From Adhaeribacter arboris (lineage in GTDB: Bacteria > Bacteroidota > Bacteroidia > Cytophagales > Hymenobacteraceae): a DNA stretch of 64,000 nt. The stretch covers positions 1,674,001 to 1,738,000 of the forward strand of contig NZ_PYFT01000001.1 in NCBI RefSeq assembly GCF_003023845.1, in the 5' to 3' direction. A model generated the notes under the pieces. It was given only the letters and a program-made list of their open reading frames with translations, was not told the origin of the DNA and searched no databases. Shown in pieces: positions 32,399 to 40,291 of the stretch (its first letter is position 1; every line of letters begins with the position of its first letter). The position numbers and the translations under genes are program-made.

Positions 32399-33289
32399 AT
32401 GGCACAAACAGTAGTAGGAATATTCGACAATTCAACAGAAGCGCAACAAGCATTGCAGCAATTAATTAGCTCGGGCATTTCGCAAGATAGAATAGATATC
32501 TCCACTCCCGGCGCATCTGGTTCCAGCACTAGCGGAACTACTTCTTCCGATTTTAGCAGTGGTAGTACTACCGCCAATTATAGTGGCAGTACCACTTCTG
32601 GTTACAATACCGATAGAGATGATGATGATAGCGTAAGTCGGTTCTTCCGCAATTTATTCGGTTCCGACGATGATGACAACGTAAGGTCTTACAGCGAAGT
32701 AGGCCGTCGTGGTTCTATTATTACCGTTCACGCGCAATCTGCCCAAGAGGCCGAAAGTGCCGCTCAAATTCTGGATCAATACGGAGCTGTGGATATTGAT
32801 GAACGCGCTCAGCAATACCGGAACCAATCTTATACGAATACGGCAGATGCTACTTCCGGCGCTATTCCGATTATTGAAGAGGAATTGCAAGTGGGTAAGC
32901 GGGTTGTAGAAACTGGTGGCGCCCGTATCCGGAGCCGCATTATTGAACGTCCGGTTGAAGAAAGTATACGTTTACGCGTAGAACATGTCCGGGTAGAACG
33001 TAACGCCGTAAATCGTCCGGCTACCGAAGCAGATTTAGCTAACTTCCGCGAAGGCGAAATTGAACTTAGAGAACAAGCCGAAGTACCGGTAGTAGGCAAA
33101 GAAGCCCGCGTAGTGGAAGAAGTAAGATTAGGTAAAGAAGTAGAAGAACGGGAAGAAACCATTCACGATACCGTTCGCCGCACTGATGTAGAAGTAGAAA
33201 ATTTGGGTACGGATGTAAATCGCACCGGTACTACAAATACTACGCGCACCACGGATTTAGATGATTTAGATCGGAACCCTAATTTGTAA
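32399..33289 (+). CDS. general stress protein with GSP17M-like and YsnF/AvaK (DUF2382) domains
   Basis: The 296-residue protein begins MAQTVVGIFDNSTEAQQALQ, the general-stress-protein-17M-like N-terminal domain. A low-complexity Ser/Gly/Thr and Asp-rich linker follows (about 40-80). A second part of the GSP domain appears as SIITVHAQSAQEAESAAQIL. The C-terminal half (about 160-280) carries PIIEEELQVGKRVVETGGAR and EAEVPVVGKEARVVEEVRLG-type DUF2382 repeats. It shares these with the upstream short gene. A strong terminator follows. These proteins are usually induced by heat, salt or desiccation. Confidence 0.85.
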   Translation: MAQTVVGIFDNSTEAQQALQQLISSGISQDRIDISTPGASGSSTSGTTSSDFSSGSTTANYSGSTTSGYNTDRDDDDSVSRFFRNLFGSDDDDNVRSYSEVGRRGSIITVHAQSAQEAESAAQILDQYGAVDIDERAQQYRNQSYTNTADATSGAIPIIEEELQVGKRVVETGGARIRSRIIERPVEESIRLRVEHVRVERNAVNRPATEADLANFREGEIELREQAEVPVVGKEARVVEEVRLGKEVEEREETIHDTVRRTDVEVENLGTDVNRTGTTNTTRTTDLDDLDRNPNL

Positions 33290-33318
33290 GCGTCTGATCT
33301 AAATAAAAGCTTAGATAT

Positions 33319-33354
33319 AAAAAAAGCGGCCATATTTAAATGGCCGCTTTTTTT
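33319..33354. terminator. bidirectional terminator between the stress gene and porU2
   Basis: AAAAAGCGGCCA (from 33321) pairs with TGGCCGCTTTTT (from 33341) around an 8-base loop, with T-runs on both strands. It ends the plus-strand YsnF pair and the minus-strand porU2 gene. Confidence 0.85.
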
Positions 33355-33412
33355 ATTTAATAATTTATACGGATTGCTTTTTAGCGAGAATAAATCGGTG
33401 GTATAATTTTCC

Positions 33413-36400
33413 CTACCGCAAAATATACAATTTACCGTAGCCCTTCGTAAAAGCTTTATCGCCGGCCGTAGAACGGTGGGTAAACGAATCGGTATCCATG
33501 ACTACCCGGTACAAGTAAACCCCGTTGGCTAACTTATCGCCAAATTCATCGGTGCCATCCCAGGCATAGTCGCTGGTGTTGTTGCCAACCTTAATGGGGC
33601 CCAGTTCTTCTTTGGTTATTTCGCGAACAACTTTACCCGTTACCGTTAAAATTTGCACTTTCAGATTTTGCGGAATTTGCGCTCCCGTAACCGTAAATAC
33701 AAATCGGGTTTTACTCGAAAGCGGATTCGGGTACGGATAAAAATTTGTAATGGTAGACTCGTTAATTACGTTAAAACTAATTTCGTAAGGTTCAAAACCG
33801 GCGGCATTATTAGCTACATCCCGGGCTTGTACCCGCAGTTTATAAAGTCCGTTGGGTAAATTTTGCGGATTATACTCCACCCGGAAATCATTCTTTTCAT
33901 TAGCCGGAAATACTTTTATCTCGCCGCCGCTTAAATTTATTTGTTCATAATTCTGACTATTGGGTTTTAACAAGAGCATTTCCATTCCCTCGGTATCCTT
34001 TAAAAAAGAGAATTTATCTTCGTCTTTCACCGAAACCGTAATTTGTGGATTGGGCGAAATAATGTCCCCATCCAAAATATGCTGACCATCAAAAGCAACA
34101 TCTAAAATGGGGGGAATATTAGCTCCTACGGTAAAGGGTACTTCAAACACGTTATTCGTGTAAATTAGCTCGGGCTGCAGATACGGATTAACGAAAAAAC
34201 GCAAGGTATATTTACCGCTCAATCCCCGAGTAGGAAAAGTAACCGGAATATCCACGAGTTCTCCTTTGGCTATTGGCTTTACTTTTATATCCTGGGTAAA
34301 ACCGCTATTTCCAATTAAACTAAGGCGGGCTACTAAAGAATCCGGGAAATTATGCTGCGAAATATTCTGGAAAGTAAAACTGGTCGAAATACTGCCGGCT
34401 GTTGCTTGCGTTCCTAAATTTTTGTATTTATCGGTTACCAGAGTGTCGGCTAAAACCAAACCTTCCGGGGTACCTTTATAAAGTACCAGCCAATCGGTAA
34501 GTTGGGGAGCGGTTCGGTCGAGCGTATCCGAAACCGCCAACTGCAATCGTAAATAAGGATACCGGCGGGCGTTCAGTTTTGTTAAATCTAAATTCCGACT
34601 GTTCGTATTTTCATAAACCAGGGTGTCTTTATTTCTTTGCGCATCGTAGCCTCGTACCGTTAAGGAATAATTATCTTTTCCGGCCCCGTTACTTTTAATT
34701 ACCGTTTGCATCTTGTTCCACTCGGTTGCTGGGCCAACGAAGGTAGACGTTATTTCGCCGGAAACACCCCGCGTAGTAATTTCGGTACTTAGCTCAACCA
34801 TTTGCAGGGCAGCTTCGGTGGGTTCACCTCGCACATAAGTTTTCTCCTGAGCCGTTCCAATGGCGCCTCCCTTGCGGCCAACTAGTGCCAAAGGATAACC
34901 CGTTTGCACACTATCAATCAGGCGAGAACCTAAGTTCCGGAATTCTGCTTTAAGCTGAGGAGTGAAGGTACTGAACGGCACGTTATTCACGCTAATTAAA
35001 GCTACGTAATAACCGGAGGGCACTGCTTCCAGAAACTGGCGCAGAATTTCCTGATTCTGAACAACCGCAATATTGCCGAATTGGTACATAACTCTAGGAA
35101 AATTGCCACAAAGACTGGCCCCTAATGTAGCCGGCATACTATGTTGTTCCAAGGTTTTATCATTGAAAACTACGGCCAGGATATTGGGTTGGCCAAAGCC
35201 GCAGGAAGCATCGAACCGGGTCCGGCCATCGATAAAAATACCACTGGGCGGATACGCCGCGGCTACTTTTCCCCCGCCGGTTTTTAAGATTAACTTCCGG
35301 GAGATGGGCGTAAATTCCCATTTTTGACCTGGTGATTCCAAAGTAATACCTCTGGTACTGGCGCTGCGTAATTGAGCGGGCTGGCTTTGCGACCAACCAT
35401 CCGAACTGCTCGGAATATACCGGAAAGAGCTTGTTCCCCACACTACTGAGTCCTGCCCGGGGGCTAATTCACTCGTCCGGAATCGCCAGTAATACACCAC
35501 ACTATCTTCGGGAGCTGTATTGGCGGGTAAAGTTATTTGCCAACTTGGCAAAAGTCCCGCGCCAGACACCAGAGTAGATTGTTTTTGAGGAGAATTAAAT
35601 TGAGGCGAAGTATCTAACTCGAAGTAATAATCCTGGGTTTTGGTTGGCCGCTCCAGGGCTTGCCCGATTAATTTTACGTTAGCCCCCCCAACAATGGCAT
35701 ATTCGGGAGGGTAAAGAGCTTGCACCGTATTAGCCGGGAAATAATATTCAAAAGTATAGCTGTTATTGGTTTCCTCCGATTCATTAATTTTATTCAGATG
35801 ATCTAAAACAATGGTAAATTGATTTACTCCGGCGGTGTGGCCGTTCTTATCTACAAATTTAAAGTAGAGCGTATCCTGGTTATAGACTGGTGGAAACAAT
35901 ACCGAATCCATCACCAAACCAGTATTGCGCCTCACCGAAACAGAAATAGAATCCGTAATTGCTTTCCCTAAATTTTTAACCGGAATAGCAATGGTAAACG
36001 AATCAGAGGCTGCGGTTAAGCGCTCGTTATTAAAAGTTTGAATAAAAGGCCCATTTTCCTGCACGGTGTAATCCGGTTTTGCCGGCGAAAACAACCGAAT
36101 GGCCGGATCGCCTTGTAAAAATACTTGCATGGCTTGGGCAACGGCATTCGGGCTTTGCGTTAAGGCTAAAAAGCGTTTGATGGTTTCTTGCTGAATAACG
36201 CCAACTGGTTTCCCGTAGAAAGTAGAATCGGTAAAAGCTACTTCGTAAAATTTCTCGCTGTATAACTGTAAAACATTAGCGTAGCCGATACTGCTATGAG
36301 CTAAGTATAAAATTACTCCCTTTTTAGGCGCCAACAACCAATTTACCCCGAAACTATTGTCCAGAAAAGGATTGCCGGTGGCACAGCCATTCATGATCAT

Positions 36401-38431
36401 CATGGGGTATTTGCCGGTATTATTGTAGCCATTTACCGGATCGGTAACCAAACCAATGTCAATGTCATTAATGGAAGGCGAAGAATGGCCAAAAAAGGTA
36501 ATTAAAGAAACGCCGGCATTTAGGTCGCCGGAAACATTTATTTTTTCGGTGCCGGCGGTGGTTAAGCGGTAGATGGTTTTTACCTTAGCTCCCAGGAAAG
36601 TTTTCTTCACCATATTTTCCCAGCGGGTTAAAGCATTACGGATGTACGTTTTTAGTTGCTCGGTGTCGCCGCCGCCTAAATGCAGAATATTTTTTCGCCA
36701 TTCCAGATTGTCGGGCAAGGCTTCGTGTTCTTTTACTTTATCGAAATAAGCTACCAGTTCCTCCGGACTCTGGGCCGCTACGCGCCCGGTAGCTACTTTC
36801 GGGAAGTATTCGTCTTTATCCCAATCGGAAGTAAAAAATATATCGGAAGCCGGGGCCACCGTGGGAATCATGTCTCGTTGCCTGGATGCCGGCGTAGGGA
36901 AAGTACGCGAACGGCCAAAATTATCATAATCGGGCAGCAAACTATAGCCTAACAACAGCAGGTATTGCGGTTTGCCTTGCACCAGTAAGTACTGCATTAA
37001 ATGCCGAATCGCCAATGCTGATTTTTCGCCGTAATGAAACTGATCATACACCTGCTCGATTTCTAAAGATAACGTATCGTGTTTGCCTCCCGCCTCGGAC
37101 GCCCGGTATTCGGCGTACGCTTTTACCGGATTGGAGTAAGCACCAGTTGGTTTAGCTAATCTTTTATGAAATAGTAAAATAAAACCAGAGGAATTACCAA
37201 CAAGATGGCGAAAGTTAATTCGACTAGGAGGAGCCGGGGTGTAAATAGCAGCGGAATTTATTACTAAAATTTTTTGACTTTTTCCGTTGGGCGCCGGACT
37301 AACCAAAGCCGCCTCGGTAGCATTATTTATAACGTTAATTTTAGTGATAGCATAAGGATTACTAATATCATAACCCAGGAGAGTTTGGGTATTACTTTTT
37401 GACAGCACAAAATACGAAGGTGTAGTTTTAACGGTATCACGAGGCGAGATAGTTAAACTAAGGGCTGGGAAACTGTTTTTCCGGGAATAGTGTACTCGAA
37501 GATACCGGACCCGGACAATATCGGCCACTCCGCGGACATTCACCGTTATGCGTAATTTCACCTTGCCTTCCCCGGAAATATCCGTCATTTGCAAGGAATA
37601 AAACTTTTGGATTTTATCCCAGGGACTAAAAATAATGTTGCTTTCCAATGCTCTGATGGCTCCAGTTGGGGTAACTACCGCAATGGTTACGTTGTGCGCA
37701 TCGCGTAAAACGCCTTCGAGTAAAATTTCTATTTGGGGTAGTGGACCGCCGGGCTCTACTTGGAGTACTGAATCTACTTCAAAATCTTTTACCGGACTTC
37801 GTACGCCGCCGCCAATCGTTCCGAACCAAACATCGCCGTATCCTTCGCTGGCATCACCCCACGACATAGCGTTATCCCCGTAAAAAGTGCCCGCTTGGTA
37901 TTCCGCGGTATAGAGTTTCAATCGTTCGGCTTGGTGCCAAGGTTCCGGTTGTAGGCCAGTAGCAGGTAGATCCAGATTTTCTACTCGTTTGCCGGGTACA
38001 GGCGCCACAGTTAAAAAGTAAGCGGCCGTATCGGTATACAAGCTAAAATAAGGATTTACATGGTCTTGCGGATTTTTATATAGTTCCCGGTCGAGCTCGC
38101 CGTTGTTACGTTCCCCGTAAAATTCCAGGTAATCACCCGGGTTTATAGCTCCATCTTCCTGACCGGCGACGTATACGGCTACTTCTCTGCCCCGACGCCA
38201 TAACTGCAAATTTTGCGGATTTACATTGCTTAAACCCGCATTAGCCAAATAAGCTTGGTCTAACCGGTAAATACCGGTTTTCGTAATTTTAATTTTATAA
38301 TAAGTTTGCGCGTAATTGATCCATTCATTGCCATACCGCACCTGCCCTAATCCAGACACAGTTACTAGCAGACTCATGAAGCCGCTTAAAACAATTTTTT
38401 GTAAACCAGAAGAAAAATTAAAAGTAAACAT
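33413..38431 (-). CDS. porU2: putative type IX secretion sortase PorU2 (C25 peptidase family)
   Basis: The 1672-residue protein has a signal peptide and an N-terminal domain typical of PorU (GIYRLDQAYLANAGLSNVNP ... DYLEFYGERNNGELD). A gingipain-like C25 catalytic domain follows, with His649 in FFGHSS and Cys683 in NGCATG as the likely catalytic pair. Several Ig-like segments come next, and a C-terminal type A sorting-like region (YPYPNPLSSKTRFVFTV ... GVYLYRVVMDTD). PorU removes the T9SS sorting domain and attaches cargo to lipopolysaccharide. This form is clearly longer than the usual ~1150-1300-residue PorU, as in the PorU2 variants of Cytophagales. The adjacent PorV-like gene supports this, and several T9SS cargo genes lie in the same window. 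Confidence 0.88.
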   Translation of the reverse strand: MFTFNFSSGLQKIVLSGFMSLLVTVSGLGQVRYGNEWINYAQTYYKIKITKTGIYRLDQAYLANAGLSNVNPQNLQLWRRGREVAVYVAGQEDGAINPGDYLEFYGERNNGELDRELYKNPQDHVNPYFSLYTDTAAYFLTVAPVPGKRVENLDLPATGLQPEPWHQAERLKLYTAEYQAGTFYGDNAMSWGDASEGYGDVWFGTIGGGVRSPVKDFEVDSVLQVEPGGPLPQIEILLEGVLRDAHNVTIAVVTPTGAIRALESNIIFSPWDKIQKFYSLQMTDISGEGKVKLRITVNVRGVADIVRVRYLRVHYSRKNSFPALSLTISPRDTVKTTPSYFVLSKSNTQTLLGYDISNPYAITKINVINNATEAALVSPAPNGKSQKILVINSAAIYTPAPPSRINFRHLVGNSSGFILLFHKRLAKPTGAYSNPVKAYAEYRASEAGGKHDTLSLEIEQVYDQFHYGEKSALAIRHLMQYLLVQGKPQYLLLLGYSLLPDYDNFGRSRTFPTPASRQRDMIPTVAPASDIFFTSDWDKDEYFPKVATGRVAAQSPEELVAYFDKVKEHEALPDNLEWRKNILHLGGGDTEQLKTYIRNALTRWENMVKKTFLGAKVKTIYRLTTAGTEKINVSGDLNAGVSLITFFGHSSPSINDIDIGLVTDPVNGYNNTGKYPMMIMNGCATGNPFLDNSFGVNWLLAPKKGVILYLAHSSIGYANVLQLYSEKFYEVAFTDSTFYGKPVGVIQQETIKRFLALTQSPNAVAQAMQVFLQGDPAIRLFSPAKPDYTVQENGPFIQTFNNERLTAASDSFTIAIPVKNLGKAITDSISVSVRRNTGLVMDSVLFPPVYNQDTLYFKFVDKNGHTAGVNQFTIVLDHLNKINESEETNNSYTFEYYFPANTVQALYPPEYAIVGGANVKLIGQALERPTKTQDYYFELDTSPQFNSPQKQSTLVSGAGLLPSWQITLPANTAPEDSVVYYWRFRTSELAPGQDSVVWGTSSFRYIPSSSDGWSQSQPAQLRSASTRGITLESPGQKWEFTPISRKLILKTGGGKVAAAYPPSGIFIDGRTRFDASCGFGQPNILAVVFNDKTLEQHSMPATLGASLCGNFPRVMYQFGNIAVVQNQEILRQFLEAVPSGYYVALISVNNVPFSTFTPQLKAEFRNLGSRLIDSVQTGYPLALVGRKGGAIGTAQEKTYVRGEPTEAALQMVELSTEITTRGVSGEITSTFVGPATEWNKMQTVIKSNGAGKDNYSLTVRGYDAQRNKDTLVYENTNSRNLDLTKLNARRYPYLRLQLAVSDTLDRTAPQLTDWLVLYKGTPEGLVLADTLVTDKYKNLGTQATAGSISTSFTFQNISQHNFPDSLVARLSLIGNSGFTQDIKVKPIAKGELVDIPVTFPTRGLSGKYTLRFFVNPYLQPELIYTNNVFEVPFTVGANIPPILDVAFDGQHILDGDIISPNPQITVSVKDEDKFSFLKDTEGMEMLLLKPNSQNYEQINLSGGEIKVFPANEKNDFRVEYNPQNLPNGLYKLRVQARDVANNAAGFEPYEISFNVINESTITNFYPYPNPLSSKTRFVFTVTGAQIPQNLKVQILTVTGKVVREITKEELGPIKVGNNTSDYAWDGTDEFGDKLANGVYLYRVVMDTDSFTHRSTAGDKAFTKGYGKLYILR

Positions 38432-38446
38432 TATAAATGCCAGCCA

Positions 38447-39508
38447 TTAATCAAAAGCGTAACCCAGTGAAACCATAATCGACGAAACATTGGCATTATC
38501 GGCTATTTTCGATAAAGCTAAGTCTAATCGTAAACCATTGGTAGCCACCCCTACTCCAAAATTAGGTTGAAATTGCCAGGAATTCTGGCCATCAAATTCT
38601 TTTATTTGCTGCAGGTTATTCATACCGGCGCGCACAAATACCAACTGGTTATAACTTAACTCCAAGGCCAATTTAGGATCTACCGAGAATAACTTTGTTT
38701 TAAAAAGCACATTGCGTTGGCCATCAAAAGTAAAATCTAAATCAGTGGCGAGCAGCAAAAGAAATTTTTTTGGTAAGGAAATGGTTCGTGCTACTCCCAA
38801 TATTAAGCGGGGTAAAGTAATTTCAATGGTATTTTTGGGCAAAGCCGCCGTAGAATCCACGAGTAATTGCGTGTATTTTATTTCGTCAGGGTTATGACTC
38901 CAGGCGTTAAAAGTAGTAGTTATATCGCGGGCCATTAACCCAAACTGCCATTTCTGCCGCTGTAGCTGCGCCCCGGCATCCAGGCCGAAACCCCAGGCGG
39001 TGGCAAAAGCTCCCACATTACGGTAAATAATTTTAGCGTTTGCCCCCAAACTCAAGCCTTTCATAACATTGCTTTTGCGGGCGTAAGATATGAGAAAAGC
39101 GTAATCCGCTACGGAAAAAAAACGGATACTATCGTACTGGTAATAGCCATATTCGTGATTTTTTAACCGGCGCGTATCGGCAATATCATCTACCCCGGAC
39201 CGGACAACGGAAAAACCTAAAGTACTGTTGGTATCTAAGGGTAAAGCAAAAGCGGCAAAATCGTTTTTAACAATCCCCGCAAATAATTCCGCGTGCATTA
39301 AAGCTAGGTTGTATTTATTTTTAACCCGTAGTAACCCCGCCGGATTCCAATAGCTGGCGGTAGCATCGTCGGTTATCCCCACCTGCACATTCCCCATGCC
39401 TAAAGCCCGACCGCCAATTCCGATATTCAGAAACTCGTTGCTATACTTAGGTGCCGAAATCTGGGCAAATAAGACAAAAGGAAATAAAATAAAAATAACC
39501 GACAACAC
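38447..39508 (-). CDS. porV2: putative type IX sorting protein PorV2 (PorV/UPF0164 family)
   Basis: The 353-residue protein has a signal peptide (ends FAQ), then the conserved NIGIGGRALGMGNVQVGITD and DATASYWNPAGLLRVK segment of PorV/PorQ-type outer-membrane barrels, and alternating strands ending LVFVRAGMNN ... IMVSLGYAFD. PorV shuttles cargo from the translocon to the sortase, which fits its position 15 bases upstream of the PorU2 gene. The two are almost certainly co-transcribed. PorQ is an alternative family call, but gene context favours the PorV2 form. Confidence 0.85.
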   Translation of the reverse strand: MLSVIFILFPFVLFAQISAPKYSNEFLNIGIGGRALGMGNVQVGITDDATASYWNPAGLLRVKNKYNLALMHAELFAGIVKNDFAAFALPLDTNSTLGFSVVRSGVDDIADTRRLKNHEYGYYQYDSIRFFSVADYAFLISYARKSNVMKGLSLGANAKIIYRNVGAFATAWGFGLDAGAQLQRQKWQFGLMARDITTTFNAWSHNPDEIKYTQLLVDSTAALPKNTIEITLPRLILGVARTISLPKKFLLLLATDLDFTFDGQRNVLFKTKLFSVDPKLALELSYNQLVFVRAGMNNLQQIKEFDGQNSWQFQPNFGVGVATNGLRLDLALSKIADNANVSSIMVSLGYAFD

Positions 39509-39949
39509 TGGCTTAAAAGATTTAAACCAACCTCGCAGTAACTGCTGGATTAGAATAAAATTTACCCTGATCCTTAACAGAACTTTTACGATAAAGTGTG
39601 TTACGTTTTTTTACCTGGAGACAATTTGAGACTTCTCCTACTATTTACCCGTCAGAAAATTTAATTTTAAGCGCTCATCTACCAGCAGCTAATTTATTGG
39701 CTGCCTGCCTAATTTACATTAAGCCATAATTAAACCAGTTTAAATCCTACTTAATCCTTAGTTAAAAGCAATATACTAATTTAATTCTTCTAGAAATTAT
39801 AATCTGTAAAATAAAATTTTAAGGTGCTTTCTTCTAAAATCATAAAATAAAATTTAAAAAAAGATGAAACAAAAAATAAATTTGTCAAGTACCTTGTTTT
39901 ACATAGTACCTTACATTATATTTGTATCGAACATTAAACCCAAACCATC
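39509..39949. other. intergenic region, 441 bases, with the PadR-operon promoter at its end
   Basis: AT-rich divergent region between porV2 and the padR-pspC operon. Apart from the promoter and AGTACCTT repeats described separately at 39888-39924, I see no gene or RNA. Confidence 0.6.
39888..39924 (+). promoter_or_regulatory. Bacteroidota promoter with duplicated AGTACCTT operator half-sites
   Basis: TATATTTG (39917-39924) fits the Bacteroidota -7 consensus TAnnTTTG, and TTG (39894-39896) lies 20 bases upstream at the -33 position. AGTACCTT occurs twice, at 39888-39895 and 39905-39912, 17 bases apart, overlapping the -33 and the spacer. This is where a PadR repressor would sterically block RNA polymerase. 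The first codon of the PadR gene is 26 bases after the -7 element. Confidence 0.65.
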
Positions 39950-40291
39950 ATGAAAGTAGAAAACACACAAGTGCAGATGCGGAAGGGAATTCTGGAGTTC
40001 TGCATTTTGGAAATTATCTCTCGTGGTGAAGTCTACGCGTCGGATATGCTGGATGAGCTAACCGCCGCGAAAATGATTGTGGTAGAAGGCACGCTATATC
40101 CGTTGCTTACCCGCCTCAAAAATGCCGGACTTCTCGACTATTCCTGGGTGGAGTCCACGGCTGGACCACCTCGTAAATATTATACCCTTACCGAAACGGG
40201 CAAAGATTTTCTGGAACAGTTACGCCAAACTTGGCTGGAAGTAGTTGCCTCCATCGAATTCATAACCAAGCGTAAAAAACAAGCATCATGA
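39950..40291 (+). CDS. PadR-family transcriptional repressor
   Basis: The 113-residue protein is of the short PadR type: a winged-helix core (GILEFCILEIISRGEVYASD ... VVEGTLYPLLTRLKNAGLLD), the wing strand with PPRKYYTLTETGK, and a C-terminal dimerisation helix. It probably binds the duplicated AGTACCTT sites in its own promoter and represses the operon until envelope stress. Its TGA overlaps the ATG of the next gene (ATGA), so the two are translationally coupled. Confidence 0.9.
   Translation: MKVENTQVQMRKGILEFCILEIISRGEVYASDMLDELTAAKMIVVEGTLYPLLTRLKNAGLLDYSWVESTAGPPRKYYTLTETGKDFLEQLRQTWLEVVASIEFITKRKKQAS

Noticed and set aside
38850-39300. ACAATCCCCG occurring inside porV2
   Set aside because: It is a short coincidence within coding sequence and is not accompanied by the rest of the 27-bp element.
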